From an uncultured Clostridia bacterium (GTDB lineage Bacteria; Bacillota; Clostridia; UBA1381), in assembly GCA_934486735.1 (NCBI GenBank), contig CAKSQL010000002.1, positions 1 through 64,000 of the forward strand: a stretch of 64,000 nt of DNA, read 5' to 3'. Shown here in pieces: positions 42,971 to 51,635 of the stretch. Made by a program: the position numbers and the translations under genes. Numbering within the stretch: the first letter of the stretch is position 1; each line of letters opens with the position of its first letter. Under the pieces are notes generated by a model. That model had not been told where the DNA came from and did not search any database. It saw only the letters and a list, made by a program, of their open reading frames with translations.

Positions 42971-44032
42971 CTATATCTGAAATCCGCCGATATGCCCGTA
43001 CACTGCGGCGGCAATGCTGCCGATAATTGGGGCGCGGCGGCCGAATTTTGAAATTTCAACATGTATGCTCTTGCTTTTCCTGCTTATATATCTGCTGCTT
43101 ATTTCGCTTTCGAGCAGCGCAGCCGCCTCATCGCCATAGTCTGCTATGTCATGTCCGAGGTAGATAACCGACGGGTCGAAAAGATTTATCAAAGTAACAA
43201 GCCCGACCGAGAGATAGCGGCAGATTTTTTCGATATCGTTTTTCCCGTCTTTATTGATTGAGGCATACATTTCAAGGCAGCCGATATTGCCGCAGCTGCA
43301 CTTTTTCCCGTTTATGTCGACCGATGTGTGACCGAGTTCTCCGCCGAATCCGCTTTCGCCGCGGCACAGTTTGCTTTCCGACACAATCGCCGAGCCGATA
43401 CCGTTGGAAACGCCGACATAGATAAAATCGGACACAGCTTTTGCTTTGCCGAAAAGCGATTCTGCCATTGCGGCGGCGTTCATGTCCTTGTCCATGTAGA
43501 CAGGGAGGTTGTATCTGTCCTTTAAAAGCCTGCCGATATCAACATTTTCAATTCCGCTGAAATTCGGAGGATTCAAAAGAATCCTGCGTTTTAAATCAAG
43601 AGGTCCGATTGCCGATATGCCTATAGCGAGTGTTTTTTTTGAAATAATCTCATCCAAAAGCGAATATATCACCTCAATCAGCTTTTCTTCGCTTGCAGGA
43701 GTTTTTTCTTTGCGCTCGTCGTATATATTGCCGCACAAGTCACCGGTTACAGCGTGTATGCAGTTACGCGAAATATAAAGTCCGGCAAAAAGCTTTGACT
43801 TCGGCTTGATTGCAAGCGCAACCGGCTTTCTGCCGAGAAGTGAGTTCTCCGCACCGACCTCGGCGATGATTCCGTCCTCTGACAGCTCATTTATGATATT
43901 TGTCACCGTCATTTTGCTCAGTCCCGTTATCTTGCTCAGCTCTATTCTCGAAATCGGAGCTTTTTTTAGCAGTAATTCAATAATCAGATTTCTGTTGTTT
44001 TCCTTTGCGCAAACTTGATTTTGAGCCTTCAA
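42971..44032 (-). CDS. ROK family transcriptional regulator
   Basis: 353 residues. N-terminal winged HTH (about 10-65; RIELSKITGLSKMTVTNIIN) and a ROK sugar-kinase-like domain with the zinc motif CSCGNIGCLEMYAS (about 240-255) after GGELGHTSVDINGKK. Such proteins (XylR/NagC type) repress sugar genes until a sugar binds. The start is TTG at 44032 after AAGGAGG. It is read away from the kinase-aldolase-isomerase operon, and a palindrome just after that operon's -10 box fits its binding site. Confidence 0.92.
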   Translation of the reverse strand: MKAQNQVCAKENNRNLIIELLLKKAPISRIELSKITGLSKMTVTNIINELSEDGIIAEVGAENSLLGRKPVALAIKPKSKLFAGLYISRNCIHAVTGDLCGNIYDERKEKTPASEEKLIEVIYSLLDEIISKKTLAIGISAIGPLDLKRRILLNPPNFSGIENVDIGRLLKDRYNLPVYMDKDMNAAAMAESLFGKAKAVSDFIYVGVSNGIGSAIVSESKLCRGESGFGGELGHTSVDINGKKCSCGNIGCLEMYASINKDGKNDIEKICRYLSVGLVTLINLFDPSVIYLGHDIADYGDEAAALLESEISSRYISRKSKSIHVEISKFGRRAPIIGSIAAAVYGHIGGFQI

Positions 44033-44108
44033 TTACGTTCCTCCTTTTGAATAAATACGCACTTTCTTTAATTATACCAAAAAATATGAAAAAAAACAAT
44101 AAAAACTC

Positions 44109-44160
44109 TTGATTTTTTTTATTTGTTGTGATATAATATTAGTAAATTGATTATACTAAT
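44109..44160 (+). promoter_or_regulatory. Promoter and ROK operator of the sugar operon
   Basis: TTGATT (44109-44114), 17 bases, TATAAT (44132-44137). Directly after it lies ATTAGTA (44138-44144), nine bases, TACTAAT (44154-44160), a palindrome of the XylR/ROK type (TTAGT...ACTAA). A bound repressor would block the transcription start. Confidence 0.75.
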
Positions 44161-44175
44161 GTTGGAGGTGTGCAT

Positions 44176-45111
44176 ATGATAGCATGCGTGGGAATACTTG
44201 TTGCCGATGTGATGGTAAAGCCGGTGAGCGCCCTGCCAAAGCGCGGTTCACTCGAAAGAGTGGATAAAATCGAGCTTCACACCGGCGGAAATGCGCTCAC
44301 CGCGGCGCGGAATATAAAGAAAATGGGAATTTCGTCCGCGGCGGTCGGAAAGATAGGATGCGATGCTTTGGGAGATTTTCTTTTGAGCGAGCTTAAAAAA
44401 GACGGCGTGGATACGCGGAGCATATCGAGGAGTGATACGGCTCAGACCTCGGCATCGGCGGCGCTGATATCGGAGGACGGCGAGCGCTGCTTTTTGCATT
44501 GCGTGGGAGCGGACGGAGTTTTTCGGATGTCGGACGTAGACTGGAATGTGATAGACGAGTCGGAGATTGTGTTCGTCACCGGGATATTTTTGCTTGATGA
44601 ATTTGATACATACGACTTGGCGGAGTTTTTGAAACGGTGCAAGGAAATGGGTAAAATAACCGCGGCGGATGTTTGCCGGGACACAGAGGACAGATGGGGA
44701 AGTGTCATTAACGATGCGCTCCCGTACATAGATATATTTCTGCCGAGTATAGACGAGGCGAGAATGATAGCAGGGAAGGAAACGCCAAAGGATTGCGCCG
44801 ATGTATTTTTTGAAAAAGGCGTGAAAAGTGTGGTTATAAAGCTTGGCGGCGACGGATGCTATGCAAGAAAAAGCAAGGAAGAACAGGGGGAAAGCTACCC
44901 GTGCTGCCGCGGTGTTGTGCCGGTTGACACTACAGGCGCGGGCGACAGCTTTTGTTCGGGATTTTTGGCGGCGCTTTCAAAAGGAAAAGAATTTTACGAA
45001 TGTGTCCGCTTTGCAAATGCCGCCGGTGCGCTTTGCGTTATGAGCATGGGCGCGTCAACGGGAATGAAAAGCTACGAAGAAACGGAAAAATTTATGAATG
45101 AAAGGACTTGA
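44176..45111 (+). CDS. PfkB family carbohydrate kinase
   Basis: 311 residues of the ribokinase/PfkB fold: N-terminal GILVADVMVKP, the GGNALTAARNIKKMG signature near residue 38, and the C-terminal DTTGAGDSFCSGFLAALSKG signature with the catalytic Asp (about 250-270). It phosphorylates a ketose or sugar phosphate. ATG at 44176 has GGAGG seven bases upstream. The next gene starts six bases after its stop, and the cupin isomerase gene follows, so the three act together on one sugar. Confidence 0.92.
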   Translation: MIACVGILVADVMVKPVSALPKRGSLERVDKIELHTGGNALTAARNIKKMGISSAAVGKIGCDALGDFLLSELKKDGVDTRSISRSDTAQTSASAALISEDGERCFLHCVGADGVFRMSDVDWNVIDESEIVFVTGIFLLDEFDTYDLAEFLKRCKEMGKITAADVCRDTEDRWGSVINDALPYIDIFLPSIDEARMIAGKETPKDCADVFFEKGVKSVVIKLGGDGCYARKSKEEQGESYPCCRGVVPVDTTGAGDSFCSGFLAALSKGKEFYECVRFANAAGALCVMSMGASTGMKSYEETEKFMNERT

Positions 45112-45116
45112 TAAAA

Positions 45117-45941
45117 ATGTTGGTAACCCTGAATGAAATTTTAAAGGATGCGGAAGAAAAAAAGTACGGCGCGGGACTTTTTAACATGCTGAATCTCGAA
45201 ATGGCGCGAGGTATAATCGAGGCTGCGGAGGAGGAGCACTCGCCGCTCATACTCGGTGTGGCGGAGGTGCATCTGCCGATTATCCCGTTCGACTATGCGG
45301 CGGTGATAATGCGGCATATTGCCGAAAAGTCGTCTGTGCCGGTGTGTCTGCATTTCGACCATGGATGCAGCTATGACAAGATTATGCAGGCAATCCGTGC
45401 AGGATTCAGCTCGGTTATGTACGACGGCAGTTCACTTGAGTATGAGGAAAATATTAAAAATACAAAGGAAATAAGCAGGGTTGCTCATGCCCTGGGCGTA
45501 AGCGTTGAGGCGGAGCTCGGACATGTCGGCGGTGCAGGCGATGATTTGTCGATATATACCGAGGTGGACAAGGTGAATGATTTTATACACCGCGCCGATA
45601 TAGACGCGCTTGCGGTGGCGATTGGGACCGTTCATGGACAGTATAAGGCAGAGCCGAAGCTTGATATCGGACGATTGGCAGAGATTTACAAAATTGCCGA
45701 AAAGCCGCTTGTTCTTCATGGCGGCAGCGGACTTTCGGACGACAATTTCAGAGATACGATAAAGAACGGAATCAGAAAAGTGAACATATGCACCGATATG
45801 TGCCTTGCCGCATATGATGCGTACGGAAAATCGAACAGAGACGGAATCGGATTCGAAAATACAGTTATTGCGGCCAAAGATGCGGTTAAAGAGGTTGTGA
45901 AGAATAAGATGAGACTGTTTGGGAGCAGCAACAGAGCATAG
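45117..45941 (+). CDS. Class II fructose-bisphosphate-type aldolase
   Basis: 274 residues. Zinc and active-site motifs: VCLHFDHGCSYDKIMQAIRA (first His ligand and Asp), EAELGHVGGAGDD (Glu-x-x-x-His region), AIGTVHGQYKAEPKLD and PLVLHGGSGLSDDNF (third His and phosphate site). It could cut fructose-, tagatose- or a related 1-phosphate/bisphosphate. ATG at 45117 follows AAAGGA with ten-base spacing. Middle gene of the ROK-controlled operon. Confidence 0.92.
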   Translation: MLVTLNEILKDAEEKKYGAGLFNMLNLEMARGIIEAAEEEHSPLILGVAEVHLPIIPFDYAAVIMRHIAEKSSVPVCLHFDHGCSYDKIMQAIRAGFSSVMYDGSSLEYEENIKNTKEISRVAHALGVSVEAELGHVGGAGDDLSIYTEVDKVNDFIHRADIDALAVAIGTVHGQYKAEPKLDIGRLAEIYKIAEKPLVLHGGSGLSDDNFRDTIKNGIRKVNICTDMCLAAYDAYGKSNRDGIGFENTVIAAKDAVKEVVKNKMRLFGSSNRA

Positions 45942-45953
45942 GAGGAATGTGTG

Positions 45954-46454
45954 ATGACAAAGAGTGAAGTTATAGAAAAGGCGTTGAAAATATATGAGGC
46001 GGCAGGGATAGCTCTGACCGATATTGAGAAGAAAAATATAGAGATTGCGGATTTTGGTCTGAATGATTTGGATAACACGTGTCTGACACTTGTGACCTAT
46101 GTGAATACCGACCGCTGCTGTGCTAAAGAAATGGTGCTGCTGCCCGGGCAGACCTGCCCGGAGCATCGGCATCCGAATGTCGGCGGAAATAAAGGCAAGG
46201 AGGAGACTTTCCGCTGCCGTATGGGAACGGTGTATCTGTATGTCGACGGAGAAAAATGCGATGTCGAATTTCCGAAAAACGGCGTGTACACCGTCTCGCA
46301 TGAGATTGTGCTTAAGCCCGGCGAGCAGTATACGATTTATCCCAACACCCTGCACTGGTTCAGAGCGGGCGAGGACGGCGCGGTGATATCCGAGTTCTCG
46401 ACCCACAGCAGCGATGAGACCGATATATTCTCCGACCCTGCGATTGTGAGATAG
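45954..46454 (+). CDS. D-lyxose/D-mannose isomerase-like cupin
   Basis: 166 residues. Cupin metal-binding motif CPEHRHPN (His-x-His) then GKEETFRCRMGTVYLYVDGE (Glu ligand) and YPNTLHWFRAG (third His): the pattern of the D-lyxose isomerase family. These enzymes convert D-lyxose to D-xylulose and D-mannose to D-fructose. It would feed the kinase and aldolase encoded upstream. GGAGG is eight bases before ATG 45954. It is shorter than some family members (about 180-230 residues), so substrate is uncertain. Confidence 0.82.
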   Translation: MTKSEVIEKALKIYEAAGIALTDIEKKNIEIADFGLNDLDNTCLTLVTYVNTDRCCAKEMVLLPGQTCPEHRHPNVGGNKGKEETFRCRMGTVYLYVDGEKCDVEFPKNGVYTVSHEIVLKPGEQYTIYPNTLHWFRAGEDGAVISEFSTHSSDETDIFSDPAIVR

Positions 46455-46513
46455 TAAGTTTCGGCTGCGGACGGAGAAAATTTTTCGTCAAGCCCTTATA
46501 AAATAAAAAAATA

Positions 46514-46542
46514 TTGCCATCCCGGAAGTTTTGTGTTATAAT
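46514..46542 (+). promoter_or_regulatory. Promoter of the GT-C-like membrane protein gene
   Basis: TTGCCA (46514-46519), 17 bases, TATAAT (46537-46542). It places the transcription start after 46545, which rules out any start codon before that. Confidence 0.7.
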
Positions 46543-46575
46543 ATAGTTACTACAGAATTTTCGGGATGTGATTTT

Positions 46576-48210
46576 TTGAATATAAATATAGGAAAGGATT
46601 CGTCCTTTGCTGAGAAAACCATGCTTTCGGCAATTATGATTTTTCTGTCGGTCGTGGTGCTGGCAATGCTCGGCTTTGCACTGGGAATAGCGCTAAAGCC
46701 TTATACGGTTGTGATTGGGATAGCGTTGGTTTTGGGTGCGTCTTTTGTCTGCGACCGTAAGCTTTTTTGGGGCGGAGTGATTAATACGGCGCTTTTGTGC
46801 GCATTTGCTTTTGTGTGCCGATATTTTTTCGATTGGTCATATGACGGAATGTACTACCATAAGGAAGCGGTGATTATACTCAAAGAGGGGTGGAATCCGC
46901 TGCGGCAGACGGCGCTTGAATGCAGCGTATTTGCGTCGTACCCCGATATGTCGCTTTGGCTTGAAAATTATCCCAAGGGACTTTGGATTTTCTCGGCGGC
47001 TATATATTCGCTCACCAACTATTTGGAGACTGCAAAGGCGGTCAATATACTTTTCATGTCGGCGGTTTTCTGCACCGCTTACGATGTGATGCATACGGTC
47101 TTTGGATTCAAAAAGAAAAAAAGCCGTCTGATTGCGATTTTGTTTGCAATCAATCCGGTGTTTTTAAGCCAGTGCCTTACATTTTACAATGACCAGATAG
47201 TCGGCGAGCTTTTTATAATAGCCTTACTGCTATGTCTGAAATTGTATAATGATTGCGCAACGCATGCCACATATGCCGCAATTTTTGTTATAACTGCCAT
47301 ATCGCCGCTTATAAAATTCACCGCGCCCGCACTTTTGGCGATAGTATATATCTATTTCGGAATCCTGTGCACAGTTAAGCATAAACGGGATATAATATGG
47401 ATGAAGAAACCGGTTGTCATTATAGTTTCGGCGTTTTTGGCAGGTGTATTTGTATTCGGTTTTGACCCGTATTCCGAGCATGTTATGAATCATCAGCATA
47501 TAATTCACCCGGTTATGGGCAAGGATAAGTATGATATAATGAATACCAATCCGCCGAAAGGCTTTGACAGGATAAGCCCGGTCAGCAGGCTTGTGATATC
47601 GCTGTTTTCAAAGTCCTCGGATGATAAGGACACAAGACCGCAGATGAAAATTCCGTTCACCGTTTCAAAGTCCGAGGTTGAGGCTGTGTCAAAGGCGGAC
47701 ACGCGAATCGGCGGCTTCGGAGTGCTTTTTTCGGGAGTTCTTCTCCTTGCAATTTATGCGGCGATTCGTGCGTCATCGGGGAAAAAGCCGCAGCCTGAGC
47801 TTACGCTTTCGGTTCTGCTGCTTTTGGGACTGGCGACACTTTTTCCCGAAAGCTGGTGGGCGAGATATGCAAGCTTTATCTATTACCTGCCGATATTCCT
47901 TTTGGTCGGCGCGCTGAAAAAAGGGAGGTCGGCGGTATGCGCGTTCCTTTGCATGCTGCTTGTTGCGATAAACTCGGGAATAACGCTTTTCTCGGTTGTG
48001 TCAACGGGGGCTGAAAAGACCGCGGCGATAAATGAAAAGCTGAAAGAGATAAAGGCGGAGAATAAAAAAGTAATTGTGAGGGTGAACGATTTTCCGACCC
48101 ATGTGAAACTTTTTGAGGAATATGGAATAGATTTCGAAGTGTCGCATCACTCGATTGCACCGGGGGAGAGCATCTTTTTCGGAAATACAAAGTATAAGTT
48201 TGTTGAGTAG
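46576..48210 (+). CDS. Polytopic GT-C-like glycosyltransferase membrane protein
   Basis: About 544 residues with roughly eleven to twelve membrane helices and an acidic DWSYDGMYYHKEAVIILKEG loop after the second or third helix (about 95-115), the place of the catalytic Asp in GT-C (GT39/GT83-type) enzymes. A C-terminal soluble part (about 480-544) is charged. These enzymes move sugars from lipid carriers to wall polymers or proteins. TTG at 46576 is the only start that fits the promoter; its ribosome site is weak (GGGATGTG). The specific substrate is unknown. Confidence 0.65.
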   Translation: MNINIGKDSSFAEKTMLSAIMIFLSVVVLAMLGFALGIALKPYTVVIGIALVLGASFVCDRKLFWGGVINTALLCAFAFVCRYFFDWSYDGMYYHKEAVIILKEGWNPLRQTALECSVFASYPDMSLWLENYPKGLWIFSAAIYSLTNYLETAKAVNILFMSAVFCTAYDVMHTVFGFKKKKSRLIAILFAINPVFLSQCLTFYNDQIVGELFIIALLLCLKLYNDCATHATYAAIFVITAISPLIKFTAPALLAIVYIYFGILCTVKHKRDIIWMKKPVVIIVSAFLAGVFVFGFDPYSEHVMNHQHIIHPVMGKDKYDIMNTNPPKGFDRISPVSRLVISLFSKSSDDKDTRPQMKIPFTVSKSEVEAVSKADTRIGGFGVLFSGVLLLAIYAAIRASSGKKPQPELTLSVLLLLGLATLFPESWWARYASFIYYLPIFLLVGALKKGRSAVCAFLCMLLVAINSGITLFSVVSTGAEKTAAINEKLKEIKAENKKVIVRVNDFPTHVKLFEEYGIDFEVSHHSIAPGESIFFGNTKYKFVE

Positions 48211-48270
48211 AAAGCTTTTGATAAAAGCCGCGCCTGCGGATGGGGACTAAGCAATTTTGAAACATATTAT

Positions 48271-48310
48271 AAAAATGCCCGGCTCACTGTAATGTGGGTC
48301 GGGCATTTTT
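48271..48310. terminator. Bidirectional terminator
   Basis: AAAAATGCCCG (48271-48281) with CGGGCATTTTT (48300-48310), an 11-bp stem with A and T tracts on either side, between two convergent genes. Confidence 0.9.
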
Positions 48311-48322
48311 ATCGGGATTTGT

Positions 48323-48898
48323 TTAATTGATTTTCAAAAAAACTCCGTCCGATATTGAAACCTTGGGTACAAGATTACCGCTCTCACTGTCGAGTGTCAG
48401 TCCATCGGTGACCGCAATCGGGACGGAAAGCGTATTTTGGAGCATTTTTTCGGCATCGGCAGGGGTGATAAAATCATCGGCTGCAATGTCTATTCCGTTC
48501 AAAAATCCGTATTCCTCGCCGATTTTTAAGTATCCATCTTTCCAGCCGAGAGAGTTGTCCAAAAATGCCGAATAGCCTGTGATATTCTCGCACATCACAA
48601 GCAGCTGCACCGCGGTGAGCTTGTCATCCGGGCGGAATGTGTTGTCGCCGAACCCGGAAATAACTCCGGCATAAAAAAGCCCATTAATTGCGTCTGCGTT
48701 CGGAGTCTCGGGCAGGACATCGGAGAACGGCGCTTTGTCAATCGCGTTTTCACGATCGGTTAAAAGGCGATAAATAACCCCGGCTGCCTGCGCGCGCGTA
48801 ACTTCGTTTGCATTGGTGTCAAACAGTGTGGTTTCTGCCGCCGATGCATATGTGGTTAATGCTCCGGCTGCGAGTATCAGTGATATAATTTTTTTCAT
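48323..48898 (-). CDS. Small exported SLH protein
   Basis: 191 residues. Signal peptide (MKKIISLILAAGALTTYASA) and two to three SLH-like repeats (NEVTRAQAAGVIYRLLTDRE, FYAGVISGFGDNTFRPDDKL, then a weaker third about 125-160). ATG at 48898 has GGAGG upstream. Its promoter region carries the same two blocks as the large SLH gene at 27913, so both are probably induced together. No ligand-binding domain beyond SLH. Confidence 0.8.
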   Translation of the reverse strand: MKKIISLILAAGALTTYASAAETTLFDTNANEVTRAQAAGVIYRLLTDRENAIDKAPFSDVLPETPNADAINGLFYAGVISGFGDNTFRPDDKLTAVQLLVMCENITGYSAFLDNSLGWKDGYLKIGEEYGFLNGIDIAADDFITPADAEKMLQNTLSVPIAVTDGLTLDSESGNLVPKVSISDGVFLKIN

Positions 48899-48921
48899 AT
48901 TCGTTCCTCCCGAATATATAT

Positions 48922-48965
48922 TTTCACTTATAATACTTTTCAAAGGTGTAAAAGGTTTCAAAAAA
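48922..48965 (-). promoter_or_regulatory. ECF-like promoter of the small SLH gene
   Basis: TTTCACTTATAATACTTTTCA (48922-48942), seven bases (AAGGTGT), AAAAGGTTTCAAAAAA (48950-48965): both blocks identical to 27957-28000 and with the same gap, while the seven bases between differ. Confidence 0.6.
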
Positions 48966-49151
48966 TGTAAAATATTTAAAAAGTTTATGATAAACCCCTT
49001 GTCGGGCGAGAAGGCAGCTGTTTTGATTTTTTTTCGTTGCAAATGCACAATTTCCGCTGCTGCTTGTCTTATCGGCGAAGAGAGCAAAAAAACGCGCTGC
49101 AAGGAAAATTACCTGCGGCGCGTTTATCATTTTGAAATAGTATTTTGTTAT

Positions 49152-50816
49152 TTATTCGGTGTCAATCACTTCATCTGTCGGAGCTTCTGCCGGAGCGGAC
49201 GGTACCGGATCGGTCGGAGCCGGACTCGGGACCGCATATACCGGTGCTTCCTGCTTTGTGCCGACCGAAACTTCGGTAGGCACCATTTTATAAGTGCTGC
49301 GCGTTATCTTCGATGAACTTACCTCAGCACCGTTTTCAATAACTGTCTTGACAGTGTCCACGACATATCCGGTCTTTCCTGCGGAGGTCACTTTCTTTGT
49401 GCCGGCAGGCAGATTCGGGTCGGGCGTCTCGTGCGTGGTCGGCTGATTTGTCGTGACGATTGTGTGCTTAAGCTGAACCGTACGCTCCGTATCGCGCTTT
49501 GTGCCTATCAGCGATACTGTCACTGTACCGCCGCCGGTTGCCGCCGAAATCTTTATCGGATATCCGGTGTTGTTCGAAAATTTAAAGTCAATCGAGCCGT
49601 AGGAAACGGTAGCGTCCTGTCCTTTGGGTACATATGCAACGGTCAGCGAGTGATTGCGGCGCTCGACCACCTTCAGGTCGGCGTATAAAACCGCCGAATA
49701 GAGCGTGGAGCTTACCTGGCATATACCGCCGCCGACGCCCTCGGAGGTTTTACCGTTCTCGAATACCGGAGCAACCTTGTAGCCGTTGGCGATAGTGGTA
49801 TCGCCGATAGTGCCGTTGTAGGAGAAAGTTTCGCCCGGCTTGAGCACCTTGCCGTTTATCTTGCTTGCCGCAAGCGCGATATTAGACGCGCGGTTGGCAG
49901 CCTTTGTCGAATAGGTGGTTGAATAGCTCGAAAGCGTTGTGTTAAACAGCTTGGATTTGAGCGATTCCGCTGTTACCGACGGCATAACGGTCTTTACAGG
50001 AACTGTCGCCGTCTCGTTTGAGTTAAGCTTTTTCACTGCCTCGGAAAGCGCTTCCTTGTCAACATCCACACCAACCGACTGCTGTTTTATCGAAATGTCG
50101 TTTCCGTCGTATACATACTCGGCATCGGCAGGGTCAGAGTGGATTTTTTCGTAAAGCTCGTCAACGGTGATATCGTCGGTTGCCGCCTTGTTCAGCGTTA
50201 CCGAGATGTCGGTGAAAACGCCTGCGGCAATGCTTGATATAACCTCACTTTGTGCAAGCTCGGTGTTTTTGTCCTGACCCGCGATTCTCGGAGTTACCGT
50301 CGCCTGCTCGTCTTTTACCGAGACCTGATAATCTGTAAATTCTCCGTTGAAAGTCGTGCCGAACGAATATAGAATTTCGCCGAGTGCGGCCTCGTTCGCC
50401 GAGGGGACATAACCCACATCGGTTTTTGAAAAGAGCAGCTTGAAAAATTCGCATGAGTTTTTAAAGATATTTTTCGATTTGCCGACTTCAAATGCAAGCT
50501 CCGCGGTCTTTTTGGGGTCGGGAGCGAGAGCGATATCATCGGCGGAAAATTGAGTTTTGTATCCGTTTGATGTCACTCCGATTGTTTTTCCGGCATAGAA
50601 ATTGTCGGAGGCGAGCGCCTCACTTGCTTCGTCTATGGTCATTCCGCCGAGGTCTGTGCTTCCGGCGGATACGTTGTTCGCAATTTTATCCTTTGGGAGC
50701 AGTGCTCCGGCAGCGGAAAAGCAGCCGAACAGAACAACAACTACAGCTGCGGCAATGATTATGATTTTTTTGGTGTTCGCCGCGTTCTGTTCCTTTTTTT
50801 CTCTTTTAAAAGACAT
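49152..50816 (-). CDS. VanW family protein with peptidoglycan-binding and G5-like domains
   Basis: 554 residues. One membrane helix near the N-terminus (about 15-38, KIIIIAAAVVVVLFGCFSAA), tandem PG_binding_4-type regions (about 50-285), the VanW core (about 300-440; LKPGETFSYNGTIGDTTIAN, EGVGGGICQVSSTLYSAVLY) and a G5-like end followed by a Pro-rich tail. VanW proteins are common envelope proteins in Clostridia; an LD-carboxypeptidase-linked role is suggested but not proven. ATG 50816 follows AAAGGGTG. Confidence 0.9.
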   Translation of the reverse strand: MSFKREKKEQNAANTKKIIIIAAAVVVVLFGCFSAAGALLPKDKIANNVSAGSTDLGGMTIDEASEALASDNFYAGKTIGVTSNGYKTQFSADDIALAPDPKKTAELAFEVGKSKNIFKNSCEFFKLLFSKTDVGYVPSANEAALGEILYSFGTTFNGEFTDYQVSVKDEQATVTPRIAGQDKNTELAQSEVISSIAAGVFTDISVTLNKAATDDITVDELYEKIHSDPADAEYVYDGNDISIKQQSVGVDVDKEALSEAVKKLNSNETATVPVKTVMPSVTAESLKSKLFNTTLSSYSTTYSTKAANRASNIALAASKINGKVLKPGETFSYNGTIGDTTIANGYKVAPVFENGKTSEGVGGGICQVSSTLYSAVLYADLKVVERRNHSLTVAYVPKGQDATVSYGSIDFKFSNNTGYPIKISAATGGGTVTVSLIGTKRDTERTVQLKHTIVTTNQPTTHETPDPNLPAGTKKVTSAGKTGYVVDTVKTVIENGAEVSSSKITRSTYKMVPTEVSVGTKQEAPVYAVPSPAPTDPVPSAPAEAPTDEVIDTE

Positions 50817-50865
50817 TTTGTTCACCCTTTATATAAATTTTAAAGCAGCGTTTTGGCTGCACGAA

Positions 50866-51399
50866 TTATTTGAAAAACTTAAAATATTCCGCTATATATT
50901 CAGAATATGCCTGCATAAATGCATAAAATTCCTTATTTGTCAATAAAATTCGGAATGTTTTTTTTATGTTATCGACAAAATCCGGTTCATAGTCGGAAAT
51001 GTCAAAGCTGCGCGAAAGGGGACAGACCGATTTTGCTCTCGGGTCTGTGATGATTTCGAGCTTTCCGTCCTTGAGATAGGGCGTGAGCGGAAAAATCCTG
51101 CAAGCAAGCGGACGCTGAAAGCGGTCGCACTTCCCGCTGCAAAAAAGTATCGGTACGTTTTTTTCTTTGCCGCCGAAGGAGTATGTAAACTCGGACGGCT
51201 CAATGGTTGCCCAGTCTGCATTGATAAGCTCAAAAACCTTTTTTTCGCCGGGAAAAAGATACATTCCGGCATCATCGCCGCGGCAGCACGCTTTTTGACA
51301 TAGCTTTCCGCAGTCGCCGGTGGTCGGCACCGATTTGTCGAACAGGCGATACAGCTGTAAATATATATATGCGGCATTCATTTGTTTTCTATTCTCCAT
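50866..51399 (-). CDS. YkgJ-type cysteine-cluster protein
   Basis: 177 residues. Cysteines CGKLCQKACCRG (about 30-41), CSGKCDRFQRPLACRIFPLT (about 88-107) and a single CPLSR further on form the YkgJ-family pattern that binds a metal, zinc or Fe-S. The function of the family is not known; some act in protein maturation or as small oxidoreductases. An ATG at 51381 is an alternative start. It stands alone between VanW and the sensor operon. Confidence 0.8.
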   Translation of the reverse strand: MENRKQMNAAYIYLQLYRLFDKSVPTTGDCGKLCQKACCRGDDAGMYLFPGEKKVFELINADWATIEPSEFTYSFGGKEKNVPILFCSGKCDRFQRPLACRIFPLTPYLKDGKLEIITDPRAKSVCPLSRSFDISDYEPDFVDNIKKTFRILLTNKEFYAFMQAYSEYIAEYFKFFK

Positions 51400-51568
51400 T
51401 CAAAAAAAATCATTTGGCTGCACATAAAAATATGCGAATATATACAATCATATTTATTGTATCACAAAATATGTCGAAAAACAAGAGAAAATTTATAACA
51501 AAAATATTTGTTATTGAGTTGTAAAACTGGAATATTTTTTCGATTTTCAAAGCTTTGCCGAAAATAAA

Positions 51569-51610
51569 CAAAAGCGGCGCTCTTTCGTTTGACTGAGAAC
51601 ACCGCTTTTG
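51569..51610 (-). terminator. Terminator after the DUF4825 gene
   Basis: CAAAAGCGG (51569-51577) with CCGCTTTTG (51602-51610), followed on the minus strand by TTTATTTTC. A copy of the repeat arm GGTTACTTTTCTTCGGCT is at 51614-51631. Confidence 0.75.
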
Positions 51611-51635
51611 CTCGGGTTACTTTTCTTCGGCTGTT

